NCBI GenBank assembly: GCA_034231615.1
Contig: CM067309.1
Location: 43,520,181 to 43,584,180, forward strand
Source: Meghimatium bilineatum
Lineage: Eukaryota; Mollusca; Gastropoda; Stylommatophora; Philomycidae
Direction of reading: 5' to 3'
DNA length: 64,000 nt
The first letter of the stretch is position 1; every line of letters begins with the position of its first letter. The translations under genes were made by a program, and so were the position numbers. The notes under the pieces were generated by a model, which saw nothing but the letters and a program-made list of their open reading frames with translations, was not told where the DNA came from and searched no databases. Positions 1 through 11,012 of the stretch are shown piece by piece.

Positions 1-700
1 AACATGCACATATACATACAAATTTCTAAATATAAATATATGTACATACTGATATGAAAGCATACATGTGAATACAGACGCATACATGTGTATAAGTGCC
101 TACATACACAACAACATACACTGATTTGTATATATTTTCATGTAAATCCATTTCACATGCTATTCTTCCTTGTACATTTGTATGTTCTCTGTATCTATTT
201 GTAGTCTCCCCCTCCCCTCCCTGTGTACTAATTTCTCTATATTTTCCCTTTTATTTCCTGCCCTGCCCCTACCCTCCCCCATGCTTGGCATCGTGAATTG
301 GTGCCCCCTTTCTTCATTTTTGATCTTATACTTTGCATTTCAATCTCATTATTTTTCCCATACCCATTTCTGCCTGTCAATATTGAACGCACCTAATTCT
401 GCACCTAATCTAAAAGCCGTGATGAAATGGCCACTTCAGCAATGGTTTTTGTAGGGAAACCATTGTCCAAGTCTTGGCATTGTTGTATTTTTATAGTTGT
501 GTTGTCTTAATTGGTTTTTATTTCTTGACAAAGGTTCCAATAGGACCGACACATCGAAAATTGTCTTTTTTCTTTGTTTTATTATTTCTGATTTATTTAT
601 ATTGATAGTTATATTCAGTAACCTTTATAATTAACTTGGTATTTACCTCTTATTTGACTGGTTACTGCGGCACTTTCCATTTTGTCAGATATCCTCCGAT
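1..700. other. AT-rich intronic sequence, nothing recognised
   Basis: There is no supported gene. Short open frames on the plus strand are AT/pyrimidine-rich and look random. Positions 530-575 (a G/C-rich imperfect hairpin followed by CGAAAA) vaguely resemble the tail motif of some retroelements but are too degraded to name. Confidence 0.4.
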
Positions 701-714
701 ATTTTGGTTATTTA

Positions 715-2130
715 TACAATACATAGTTATGACTGTCAGGTGAGTACAGGTAAAACTTGCACAGAAAACATAACAATACATAGTTATGACTGTCAGGCAA
801 GTAAAAGTAAAAGATGCACAGAGGATATAACAATACCTAATTTTGACTGTCAGGTGAGTACAGATAACAAAAAACATAACAATAAATAGTATTTACTCTC
901 AGGTGAGTACAGGTAAAAGTCACAGAAAATATAACAATACATAGCTTTGACTGTTAGGTGAGTACAAGTAAATGGATGAAAAAAATGAAAGTACATACTG
1001 CATTCACCATCATGTGAGTACAGGTAAAAAGGATAGGAAAATCATTAAAGTACATACTGCATTCACTGTTGGATGAGTGCAGGTAAAAAGTTTATAAAAA
1101 CACATGAAAGTACATACTGCCTTCACTTTCTGGTGAGTACAGGTAAAAGAGAAAAACATGAAAGTACATACTGCCTTCAATGATCATTACAGGAAGAGAT
1201 GCTAACCAATCTGAAAACTGAGGGATGGCAGTATAACTACAATCAGGTACAGGAACACACAACAATCACTACAGGAAGTAGACGACACAACAGGCGGATT
1301 AAACTTAAAGATACATATTCTCTTATTGATGTGATAATTATGATTTAGATAATAGCCACTCATTGATGGTAGTTATAGTTAAGAATCATGTATTTTTGTA
1401 TTATTTATTTTGATGAAGTACATATTGGAAAAAGAGGCATTTTAGGACCAACTAATAAACACATTACCTTTAGCTTTTGACTACATTTGTTAACTTAATT
1501 AATAAAAGTGTTTTAGAGTTTGTCAGTGAAGTTTCATAATATAACTATTTCATAAAAGTACATACTGCTTCACTGTAAGGTAAGTACAGGTAGAAAAAAC
1601 ACATGAAAGTACATACTGCTTTCACTATCTTGTGAGGACAGGTAAAAGTCAGTACATGAATGTACACACAGCCTTCACTGTCAGGTGAGTACAGGTAAAA
1701 GAGAAAACATGATAGTATGTACTGTTTTCACGTAAGGTGGACAGGTAAAAGTAAGAAGTGAAAGTACACACTGTCTTCACTGTCAGGTGAGTATAGGTAA
1801 AAGAGAAATAATCAAAGCACATATTACTTTCATTGTCAGGTGAGTACAGGTAAAAGATAAAACATGAGTACATACTGCCTTCACTGTCAGGTGAGTAAAG
1901 GTAAAAGGATATAAAAAATATACTGCCTTCACTGTCATGCTAGCAGAGGTAAACGTAAGAACATGAAAGTACATACTGCCTTAACTGTAAGGTGAGTACA
2001 GGTAGAAAAAACATGAGAGAACATACTGTCGTCATGGTCAGGTGAGTACAGGTAAAAGTAAGTACATGAAAGTACACACTGCCTTCAGTGCCAGGTGAGT
2101 ACAGGTAAAAGGATAGAAAGTACATACTGC
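715..2130 (-). repeat. Minisatellite built on the exon G 3' end and splice donor
   Basis: About 20 degenerate units of roughly 45-55 bp, interrupted at about 1196-1545 by a dispersed repeat. On the minus strand a typical unit contains CACCTGACAGTGAAGGCA followed by GTATGTACTTT, which matches the last ~20 nt of exon G plus its donor and first intron bases. Units also carry ACCTGTACTCA. The array begins immediately at the exon boundary. Confidence 0.9.
1196..1530. repeat. Dispersed repeat DR1, copy 1
   Basis: This is a ~330-bp non-tandem segment starting near ATGCTAACCAATCTGAAAAC and ending near GTTTGTCAGTG. The same order of blocks occurs at 8494-8820 in the same orientation. It is inserted within the splice-donor minisatellite. 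No coding potential or terminal repeats were clear, so it may be a short nonautonomous element. Confidence 0.8.
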
Positions 2131-2283
2131 CTTCACTGTCAGGCGAGGAAGACACATGTTCCTCATCAGCAGTATTAGACGTCTTGACATATCTGTTTAC
2201 AGCAGCATCTATACTATCTGTCTCTCCATCTCCTGCTGGACTGCCCTTGCCCTTTGACCTCATGGAACCTTCTCTACTCAAGG
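2128..2283 (-). CDS. RPH3A: Rabphilin-like exon G: Ser-rich linker, last exon in the window
   Basis: The exon is 156 nt, phase 1 at both ends, with acceptor TATTTTTTTCAG (above 2283) and donor GGCA|GTATGT (2127 downward). It reads LSREGSMRSKGKGSPAGDGE, then TDSIDAAVNRYVKTSNTADE and EHVSSSPDSEGS. This is a linker with no recognised domain. The last ~20 nt of the exon and the donor are also the core of the tandem array that follows at 2130-700. The next exon, and the expected C2 domains if this is a true rabphilin, lie beyond the window. Confidence 0.8.
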
Positions 2284-2387
2284 CTGAAAAAAATATAATC
2301 AGATATAGATGTTTGTGTGCTATCTCCAGGAATTGTGATCAATTAGCTCTTACTTCCTATGTGGTTGAGTGGTTTCTCAGAGCTTTC

Positions 2388-3760
2388 TTTCATACCCAGG
2401 AGACTTCAGCTTTCATACCCAGGAGATTTCAGCTTTCATACCCAGGATACTTCACTTTCACTCCCAGAAGACTTCACATTCACTCCCAGGAGACTTCAGC
2501 TTTCATACCCAGAAGACTTCACATTCACTCCCAGGAGACTTCAGCTTTCATACCCAGAAGACTTCACATTCACTCCCAGGAGACTTCAGCTTTCATACCC
2601 AGGAGACTTCACATTCACTCCCAGGAGACTTCACATTCACTCCCAGGAGACTTCAGCTTTCATACCCAGGAGACTTCAGCTTTCATACCCAGGAGACTTC
2701 ACATTCACTCCCAGGAGACTTCAGCTTTCATACCCAGGAGACTTCAGCTTTCATACCCAGGAGACTTCACATTCACTCCCAGGAGACTTCAGCTTTCATA
2801 CCCAGGAGACTTCAGCTTTCATACCCAGGAGACTTCACTTTCACTCCCAGGAGACTTCAGCTTTCATACCCAGAAGACTTCACATTCACTCCCAGGAGAC
2901 TTCAGCTTTCATACCCAGGAGACTTCACATTCACTCCCAGGAGACTTCAGCTTTCATACCCAGGAGACTTAACATTCACTCCCAGGAGACTTCAGCTTTC
3001 ATACCCAGGAGACTTCACTTTCACTCCCAGAAGACTTCACATTCACTCCCAGGAGACTTCAGCTTTCATACTTAGGAGACTTTAGCTTTCATTCCCAGGA
3101 GACTTCAGCTTTCATACCCAGAAGACTTCACATTCACTCCCAGGAGACTTCAGCTTTCATACCCAGAAGACTTCACATTCACTCCCAGGAGACTTCAGCT
3201 TTCATACCCAGGAGACTTCAGCTTTCATACCCAGGAGACTTCACATTCACTCCCAGGAGACTTCAGCTTTCATACCCAGGAGACTTCAGCTTTCATACCC
3301 AGGAGACTTCAGCTTTCATACCCAGGAGACTTCACTTTCACTCCCAGGAGACTTCAGCTTTCATACCCAGAAGACTTCACATTCACTCCCAGGAGACTTC
3401 AGCTTTCATACCCAGGAGACTTCACATTCACTCCCAGGAGACTTCAGCTTTCATACCCAGGAGACTTAACATTCACTCCCAGGAGACTTCAGCTTTCATA
3501 CCCAGGAGACTTCACTTTCACTCCCAGAAGACTTCACATTCACTCCCAGGCGACTTCAGCTTTCATACCCAGGAGACTTCACATTCACTCCCAGGAGACT
3601 TCAGCTTTCATACCCAGGAGACTTAACATTCACTCCCAGGAGACTTCAGCTTTCATACCCAGGAGACTTCACTTTCACTCCCAGAAGACTTCACATTCAC
3701 TCCCAGGAGACTTCAGCTTTCATACTTAGGAGACTTTAGCTTTCATTCCCAGGAGACTTA
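2388..3760. repeat. Minisatellite of mixed 23-bp and 22-bp units with higher-order structure
   Basis: About 60 units of two kinds alternate: GACTTCAGCTTTCATACCCA-type (23 bp) and GACTTCACATTCACTCCCAG-type (22 bp). A rare variant (CTTAGGAGACTTTAGC) occurs at about 3071 and 3725, showing a higher-order duplication of about 654 bp. All three plus frames stay open for more than 230 codons because the units lack stops; this is not a gene. A decayed remnant of the same repeat is at about 4398-4470. The array ends ~105 bp upstream of the exon G acceptor. Confidence 0.95.
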
Positions 3761-3806
3761 AAAAATAAGACGATTTTCTAGAGCGAAAAAACATCATCTT
3801 ATTTTT
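3761..3806. repeat. Imperfect 14-bp inverted repeat
   Basis: AAAAATAAGACGAT (3761-3774) and ATCATCTTATTTTT (3793-3806) are complementary at 13 of 14 positions around an 18-nt spacer. It lies at the edge of the 22/23-bp array and could mark the end of a mobile element. Confidence 0.5.
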
Positions 3807-4136
3807 GAATTGGGTACCCACAAGCCTTTTGGACTCAATTCCGACCACTCTTTTGTCTAGTACTGGGTTGTTGCGGTCTTGGTCTTTATTCATTTTGTTT
3901 CATCATTTACGTAATGTTTTTGTTCGGTTCATTTCTTAATATATTTACGTTTTTCCTGTCCTTCCGGCATCTCATTTCCATATTTCCGTTGGATATGTTT
4001 GTGTGGTGTAATAATTTCCATTTGTCGTCTTTTGATGTTTTGTGCATTTCTTATAAAGACTGTTTGGTTGAAATGTTGAATGTGTTTTGTGTATTGTAAT
4101 TTGTATATTTTTGTGTGTGCACATCATTACCCACTA

Positions 4137-4342
4137 GTTTTAGTTATAGTCCGTCATGTCTGAGTGAAGCGATTATATTAACCTGTGTTTTAGTTATAGT
4201 CTGTCATGTCTGAGTGAAGCGATTATATTAACCTGTGTTTTAGTTATAGTCCGTCATGTCTGAGTGAAGCGATTATATTAACCTGTGTTTTAGTTATAGT
4301 CCGTCATGTCTGAGTGAAGCGATTATATTAACCTGTGTTTTA
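4137..4342. repeat. 50-bp tandem repeat, 4 copies
   Basis: There are four almost identical 50-bp units starting TAGTTATAGTCCGTCATGTC at 4141, 4191, 4241 and 4291. Only one substitution is seen (second unit, CTG for CCG), so the expansion is recent. Confidence 0.95.
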
Positions 4343-4568
4343 CGTAAGTACTATTGTTGTTACATTTCAAGCAGTTACCGTACCTTATATTGACTTTCAC
4401 ACCCAAAAAACTTCACATTTCCTATCCAAGAAACTTCAGCTTTCATAACCAGGAGACTTTAGCTTTTGGCTTTATGTCTATTGAAGGAGCCTTCTACTCA
4501 GAGGAAGGGGGGGGGAGGTCTAACAGATTTATATACAATTGTTAATACCTATGAAAGTTATTCAATGA

Positions 4569-4985
4569 AGATGACGATGACAAGCTGGTTTTAGTTATAA
4601 TTATGATGGCAAGCAGGTCTCAGTTATAATTATGATGACAAGCTGGTTTTAGTTATAATTATGATGGCAAGCAGGTTTTAGTTATAATTATGATGGCAAG
4701 CAGGTCTCAGTAATAATTTTGATGACAAGCTGGTTTTAGTTATAATTCTGATAACAAGCAGGTTTTAGTTATAATTATGATGACAAGCTGGTTTTAGTTA
4801 TAATTATGATGACAAGCTGGTTTTAGTTATAATTATGATGGCAAGCAGGTCTCATTTATAATTCTGATGACAAGCAGGTTTTAGTTATAATTATGATGAC
4901 AAGCTGGTTTAAGTTATAATTATGATGGCAAGCAGGTCTCATTTATAATTCTGATGACAAGCTGGTTTTAGTTATAATTATGAAC
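4569..4985. repeat. 29-bp minisatellite, about 14 copies
   Basis: Units are of the form GATGACAAGCTGGTTTTAGT plus TATAATTAT. Two subtypes alternate (ACAAGCTGG TTTTAG and GCAAGCAGG TCTCAG). Confidence 0.93.
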
Positions 4986-5385
4986 ACAAAAACTTAAATA
5001 TATTGGTACTGGAAATATTATAAAGGAGAATTACAGGTTCATGTAAAAAACAAATGAAGAGATCTGTAGATTAACAGGCAAAGATCTGGTGGACACACAG
5101 TTCATGGGGAGAGAATCAAGATGGGTTAGATATGTGCTCATAAAAATAGAAAACCATTTAGCTAGAGGATCAATGATATGGAACATGCAGGAAAAAAGGC
5201 AAAATTGTAGACCTATGAACACTTGGAGAAGAGAGACCATGATGAATTTAACAGTGATGGAAATCACATAAAATGAAACTGAGAACACATCCAAGAATAA
5301 AGATGCATGTACATTCTTGACTTATGTGCCTGAAGATCTGTAAACACATTTGGCACCCAAGTGCTTGATTGATTGAAACTGTTGT
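4983..5385 (+). pseudogene. LINE 3'-end fragment (family L-a), plus copy
   Basis: This is the decayed C-terminal coding end of a non-LTR reverse transcriptase ORF. The plus strand reads GRESRWVRYVLIKIENH and later TWRRETMMNLTVMEIT, equivalent to the common LINE C-terminal pattern 'RWLGHV ... KRRRGRP.TWRR'. It ends near a TTGATTGATTG tail. A second copy lies inverted at 12950-13386, including matching 5' and 3' edges. Confidence 0.75.
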
Positions 5386-5439
5386 TGCAACTCTGGTTTG
5401 TGTAGTGGTGACGACTGAGAAGTTTAATCTCCCCTATAT

Positions 5440-5885
5440 TTATCATGCATATTGTCACAGCAGAAAATCTTTGTGTTTGTTGTTCTTTTCTGGCAACACA
5501 TACTTTGGAACATGTGGGTGTTCAAGGCAATGAAAGAGCAGGTCAACTTTCATCATGTGTGATTGTGGCACAGGGCGATGGGGAAATGGATCAAGCTGAC
5601 ATTTTGAACTTCATAAGATATATAGCACGCGAGAGTGAGACTAGTGTGGATGATGATTCCTTTTCAATGTCCAGGATTAAAGATCAGGGTTTGAAATGTG
5701 ATGTTGCTAAAAGTGAACATTTTAGAGGGCACAGAAGAATGATGGTCAACCAGCAGAGGATCGGTACTGTCGGCAGAAGTGTAATGGCGGATACACCCAG
5801 GGAGAAATCGGAGCAGCTATGGACGTGTCCAGTTTGCAGTGATGATGATCAGACAGCTAACTATTTCCTCTGTGCCTCTTAAATT
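5440..5885 (+). pseudogene. Non-LTR element fragment with RNase H end (family I-b), copy 1
   Basis: The open frame reads HVGVQGNERAGQLSS followed by a polar tail (IARESETSVDDDSF) and a Cys-containing end (WTCPVCSDDDQTANYF). The GNERA motif is the end of an RNase H domain as found in RNase H-bearing LINEs. The same frame, better conserved (GNERADQLAS), occurs at 56340-56520 in a longer copy. The first copy is 5'-truncated. Confidence 0.78.
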
Positions 5886-6044
5886 ATATGCTTCTCAGCA
5901 ATGCATAGGGCAACACGTTTGCTGGTCTTGCTGTGCCACAATGGGCGATTCTGAGCATTGATTACCCATGAGATGACATCGGATGTTGAACTCTTTGAGA
6001 CATACTTTCAGTGAACAAAATCAGAAAGCATTTCTTCTGTCCCC

Positions 6045-6535
6045 ATGCCAGTAATTTTTAATTCTTCTTCTTCTTTCCTTCCTCTTTTACCCTTTACAGG
6101 TGTCGAGAGAGATAGTGTTCTTGTTCTCCTTTTTTTTGCAGCTTCAGATAATGTTATTTGGTGTTCGTGTAATGTCTCTGATGTTGTCGATCCAGCGTAC
6201 TCTAGAGCTACCGCTGGTTCTTCTTTCTGCTCCTCCTCTCTTCATATATGCTTTATAAACTAATGAATCACACTGCATTCTTTCTAGATGATCGAACTAT
6301 TGTATCTGTTGGTTTTGTATGTATTTTAGAATTGATATGACACCCACTCTGTCTCTTATGACCTCGTTTCTAATTATGTGTCTTCTGGTCACTCCTGTGG
6401 CTTTTCTCAGACATCTCATCTCTGTAGTAACCAGTTGTCTCTTATGTTTTGTTGTTAAGGACCATGTTTGACATTGGTAGCACAGGGTTGGAATGAAGAT
6501 ACTTTGGATAAGATATTTTGTTGTTGTCATTTTTC
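6045..6535 (-). pseudogene. RTE-like LINE C-terminal fragment
   Basis: The minus strand reads IPTLCYQCQTWSLTTKHKRQ and VTTEMRCLRKATGVTRR, then decays through stops toward 6050 with RVRWIDNIRDITR. It is the same family as 27245-30960, with about two thirds identity over the best block. It is 5'-truncated. Confidence 0.85.
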
Positions 6536-6559
6536 ATTAAAGATATTAAAATACATCAG

Positions 6560-6795
6560 CTATTTTGAGATGTGCTTCTCATATATGTAGACAACATCTC
6601 CTGCCTTCACAGCTCTGACATATTAATCATGGTATGTGTTTGTCATATATGTACACAAAATCTCCTGCCGTCACAGCTGTCACTTATTAATCACTGTATG
6701 TACTTGTCATAATGTACACAAAATCTCCTGCCTTCACAGCTGTGATTTATTAACCACTGTACATGGTTGTCATATATGCACACAACACTTGTCTC
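6560..6795. repeat. ~60-bp tandem repeat, 4 degenerate copies
   Basis: Units contain ATGTACACAAAATCTCCTGC and TTCACAGCTGTGA TTTATTAA. Divergence is greater than in the 50-bp array at 4137. Confidence 0.85.
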
Positions 6796-6799
6796 AGCT

Positions 6800-8490
6800 G
6801 TGACTTTGTATGAATACCTGAAATGTTGGCTCTAGTAAGGGACTTCAGTATCAGGTACTTTATCTTATCACTTTATTTTCAGAAATCTGCAGATTTCTGG
6901 AAATCATGTGAGAGTGCAAGTGATTATACTCTACAATTATGCTTAACATGATTTGTGTGTGTGCGTTTTTATGCTTTGTTACATATTTGTTCAAATATGC
7001 ATTATTTGAATAATGAAGCTGCAATTTTGTGCAAATTTATACAATGTTGCCTTTCCATCAATATTTTATTCACTTGTAGCTCAGGTCTTACCAGTGACCT
7101 ATCAGGCCCACCTACCAAGCAACAATATATCCCTATTAGATGACATGACTAAATAGCAAGGCGTTCGTCTTATGGAAACCATGACAACATTTTATCTATA
7201 CAATTATGTATATACCTATATATCTATATAATTATGTATAGCTCTGAGTAGGAGGGTACTGCTCAAAACATTTCACACTGACATTTATCCAAGTAAAACA
7301 TAGGCACCTTGAACAGGTGTTATTATGACCCCTCAATCAGCAGAAATTAAATTTAACAATTAGGAGATATTTAAGCAGATGTGAGTTGAAACCAGATGGA
7401 AGTCTAAAAATGTAACATTATAGGCTGGGTCAAGTGATTTTGAACATGAAAACAAGACAGGAAGGCTAAGTTGACACATGTCAAATGTGTCATCTTTTTT
7501 ATTGTGGAACAGTGAGGAAAGATGGAACTGTAGGAATGGGCTTGATTAACAGTATGGATAGGGAAATGTATGGAGTGACAGTTAAATGCAAGGCTAGACA
7601 GCACCTGTATGACACCAGAAAAACAACAGATGTGAAGTCAGAAATGAAAATTGAATTATGCCCATAATATTCCAGGCAGGAAAATAAAAGGTATAAAAAC
7701 AATGTTGATAAGCAATTGGGTAGAGCATTCATAGATTCATTCAGCCTAGGAATAGTTGTCGTGAAATGTATAGAAACTTGCTCCTAAAACTGTTAACATA
7801 TAGTGCAGATTATTATTTACTCATATAAGTCTGATCACAGATAACATAAATTGAGGAGGAGAATGAGTAATGTTACATCAAGTTGTTTCTTTATTCTACA
7901 ATTGGATATGATGGAAATTTCACTCCTGAGAAATAATGTAGGTACAAAATTGGATGTGTAAGAGTGAACTATATAATATTCATGGAAGAATTCTCAAAAT
8001 GACAACTGTACACATCACACGTGGAGATGATGATAAGTGAATCAAGAGCAGTGATATATTATTTTGACGCAGAACCTGCATAACTTATGTGCAGTTATAT
8101 AAGAGACATGAACAGCGCTTGATGAGCAAGTAGATGTGGGATTACTTCACAAAACATTTAATTCTATGTCTGAGAAATTCTCTAATATGAAGACTGTGGT
8201 GGTGACGTTGCTTCTAGCGTACCGCTAGATATGATATGTTTAAGTATAACTTTCTCGAAGGACAGTATCAATTTTTAAGTAAACAGCTGTGTTGATTTAT
8301 TGATGGACAGTAACAATGGAAAACCTTGGACCATTATCAAATATCAAATGAGCTTATCGATAATGTTTGACGTGTGATACTTGATGTTTACTGGATGTAG
8401 AGTCCTGAGGATGGGTGTGCTGTCTCTGATATTACAAAGAGACAATTTCTTGTATAAGAATTAGTTATCACGTTTTATCCTGAAACTGAC
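6800..8490. other. Intronic sequence, no gene recognised
   Basis: AT-rich unique-looking sequence. Open frames near 7404-7732 on both strands are short, overlap each other, and match no family I know. No splice-bounded exon in the phase required by the rabphilin-like gene could be supported here. Confidence 0.4.
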
Positions 8491-8493
8491 TGA

Positions 8494-8820
8494 ATGCTAA
8501 CCAATCTGAAAACTGAGGGATGGCAGTATAACTACAACCAGGTATATGTGTGAACAATGGTCACTACAGGAAGAGGGCGACACAACAGGTGGATTAAACT
8601 TAAAGATACATGGTCGTATTGTTGTGGTAATTAGGATTTAGATAATAGTCATTCTTTGATCAAATTTATTGTTAAGAGTCATGTATCTTTGCATTACTTA
8701 TGTTGATGAAGTTCATATTGGAAAAGAGGCATTTTGGATTCCAGAAACAAACACATTACCTTTAGCTTTTGTCTTAATTTGTTAACTTAATTAATAAAAG
8801 TGTGTTAGGGTTTGTCAGTG
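8494..8820. repeat. Dispersed repeat DR1, copy 2
   Basis: Direct-orientation copy of 1196-1530, roughly 85-90% identical by eye with a few short indels. The shared blocks include GGGATGGCAGTATAACTACA, GGATTTAGATAATAG and TTAACTTAATTAATAAAAGT. Confidence 0.8.
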
Positions 8821-8936
8821 TGTAAAGAGAGGTTTCAAAATTGGTCATGGTGTCAGTATAACTATCACTCCTGACATATATTGACCCTTTCATAACTGAT
8901 ACAAATAATCCTATCATAAATGGTTGACTGAAATGG

Positions 8937-9026
8937 CACAGTTGACCAGTATATAGAGGAGGAACCCCTGAAGTGTAATGGCACAGTTGACCAGTATATA
9001 GAGGAGGAACCCCTGAAGTGTAATGA
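8937..9026. repeat. 45-bp direct duplication
   Basis: Two head-to-tail copies of the segment GCACAGTTGACCAGTATATA...GAAGTGTAATG, identical by eye. Confidence 0.9.
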
Positions 9027-9144
9027 ACCTTTCATAAATGGTGCTGCAATATTACCAGGATTAAGATGAAGATGCAGAGTAATATTAACCTATTATAAAT
9101 GGTCCCAGTCACCAGTATGAATTAATCTTATCATACATTGTATA

Positions 9145-9424
9145 CTGCTGAGATGTACACAGCTGAGATGTAGGCTCACAGATGACATGTACACCACTGA
9201 GATGTACACCGCTGAGATGTACACAGCTGAGATGTACACTGCTGAGATGTACACTGCTGAGATGTACACAGCTGAGATGTACACAGCTGAGATGCACACT
9301 GCTGAGATGTACACTGCTGAGATGTACACCGCTGATGTGCACACTGCTGAGGTGCACACCACTGAGATGTACACAGCTGAGATGTACACCGCTGAGATGT
9401 ACACTGATGAGATAAATTCTGCTG
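9145..9424. repeat. 15-bp minisatellite, about 18 copies
   Basis: Unit GCTGAGATGTACACA with small variants. Being 15 bp, it gives apparent 5-residue repeat proteins in all frames (for example EMYTA); these are not genes. Confidence 0.95.
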
Positions 9425-9429
9425 AGAGT

Positions 9430-9975
9430 TGGGGTATTCTATTTATTGAATAAAGCTCTGAAGAAATCTTTCCTGCACAAATGGATTCATATCTAAAAAA
9501 TGAATTTCTAAAACAGACACTATGATAATGTCATATTGTTACTGAATAACTAATATAATTCACAAATAGGAAAAATAGTATCTTTGAGAAATAACAAAAA
9601 ACAAAGGAACAAGGACTTTTTCTACTGTCCAATATGGAACTTTATCAGAAAAAAATACAAAAAGGAAATAAACACAAAGAATGCTATCCTCTGACAGTTT
9701 GGTTATTTAAACAAGACATTACAAGTCAGAATTCAACTAGAGACCTCTTGAACACAAATCTTCTAACCACTATGATGTGGAGGTCCCCAATTCATAGTTT
9801 ATGTTTTGCTTTGTAAAGGTTGTTTGTGGACACATTTGTCATTATAAGACCACAGTTCAAAGACTAAGTCCTTGTGGGCAGAGCTAATGCAGAATCACAC
9901 ACTGTAACTTTAGTTCAAAGACTTCTGGACAAAGCTAATGCAGAATCACAGATTGTAACTGTATTGAACATTTCC
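9430..9975. other. Intronic sequence before exon F donor, no gene recognised
   Basis: A short internal duplication is visible: GGACAAAGCTAATGCAGAATCACAGATTGTAACT at about 9925-9960 resembles 9875-9910. Nothing else was recognised. Confidence 0.4.
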
Positions 9976-9979
9976 TTAC

Positions 9980-10162
9980 CATACGTACTAGACCTCTCCG
10001 AGTCAGTCTCGTCATGTAAATCATCTCCCCTACTGCTCTCTGTGGCACTGAGTTGTCCACCATGGTAGGTGGCGCTTGTCATGCTATTCTTACTTTCTGC
10101 TCGTGAGTGGTTGTGATATGCCGTGCGTGAGGCTGAACTGCTGACACTGAAGTTATCACTTT
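9980..10162 (-). CDS. RPH3A: Rabphilin-like exon F: Ser-rich linker
   Basis: The exon is 183 nt, phase 1 at both ends, with acceptor GACTTTTGTAG (above 10162) and donor G|GTAAGG (9979 downward). It reads ESDNFSVSSSASRTAYHNHS, then RAESKNSMTSATYHGGQLSA and TESSRGDDLHDETDSERSST. It has no domain match by eye; it is a polar, probably disordered linker. Support comes from clean splice sites, an open frame across the whole exon and phase agreement with exons E and G. A 34-bp minisatellite lies about 80 bp upstream of the acceptor in transcript orientation. Confidence 0.8.
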
Positions 10163-10238
10163 CTACAAAAGTCAAGACATAACCAGGAAGTGAATGTTGG
10201 CAGAATTTTAAAAAAGTTGCGAAACAAATTTGATTTAC

Positions 10239-10467
10239 ATTCAGAGTATGAGCCATCTTGAATAAAAGATGAATTCAGAGTATGAGCCATTTTGAATAAA
10301 CGATGAATTCAGAGTATGAGCCATCTTGAATAAAAGATGAATTCAGAGTATGAGCCATCTTGAATAAAGGATGAATTCAGAGTATGAGCCATCTTGAATA
10401 AAGGATGAATTCAGAGTATGAGCCATCTTGAATAAAGGATGAATTCAGAGTATGAGCCATCTTGAAA
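10239..10467. repeat. 34-bp minisatellite beside exon F
   Basis: Seven units of TTCAGAGTATGAGCCATCTT plus GAATAAAGGATGAA. It ends about 75 bp upstream (in transcript sense) of the exon F acceptor. Units are nearly identical. Confidence 0.95.
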
Positions 10468-10477
10468 AAAAGGTGAG

Positions 10478-11012
10478 CATCTTTTTCTTCTGTGTTCATT
10501 CTCAAACATTTTCAGATTAACAAGATGCAGTACACAGAATGGAATCAGCTGTGCCATTGTTTACAGTTGAGCTGTGATATCTGCATCTTTTGGTCTGACA
10601 CATCCGACATATGCATGGGTTACTTTGACCTATGGGAAGGAACAGCCCACCTACCCTAAAACCTCCTTAGTTACCTCTTACAACATATAATGCATGTGAC
10701 AGTGTTGCTATTCTTTGCTCATCTTTCAGACCTAGGTCGCCTGTGATTTTGCCAGGGCCTAAAAGGGGAGATAAAAAAATAGCAACACAGTTACATGCCA
10801 AGCATGTCGTAATAGTGACTAAGGGGGTGTGGGGAATGAAGTTGGCTATCCCATCTCACATAGAATCAAAGTGAACCCATAAGTCAGATGTGTCAGGCCG
10901 AAAGATACAGATATTGCATCTAAACTGTACACCATGACACAACACACTCCATTCTTTGAATTACATTCTATTAAACTGCAGAAATTTGAGAATTAACACA
11001 GAAGAAGAAGGA
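10478..11012. mobile_element. MITE-like element with long inverted arms (family M1), fullest copy
   Basis: The left arm (about 10478-10650) and right arm (about 10830-11012) are inverted relative to each other for ~170 bp. They share TTCTTCTGTGTT, ATTCTCAAA, ATCTGCATCTTT (left) against ATCTGTATCTTTCGGCC (right, minus), CTGACACATC and ACTTTGA. The middle holds a TTTCAGACC block also seen near 51700. Partial copies occur at about 14430, 20050, 40030, 47930, 48540, 50580 and 51445, so it is a family. No transposase was seen. Confidence 0.7.

Noticed and set aside
500..600. Possible hammerhead-ribozyme or Penelope-like terminal motif (hairpin followed by CGAAAA)
   Set aside because: The conserved CTGATGA core is absent and no flanking Penelope coding sequence is visible.
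2184..3085. Three long plus-strand frames of 238-262 codons
   Set aside because: All three frames of the same stretch are open because the 22/23-bp repeat has no stop in any frame. There is no domain, no start context and no splice evidence.
9093..9453. Cys/Tyr-rich five-residue repeat frames
   Set aside because: 15-bp minisatellite; every frame is open on both strands.
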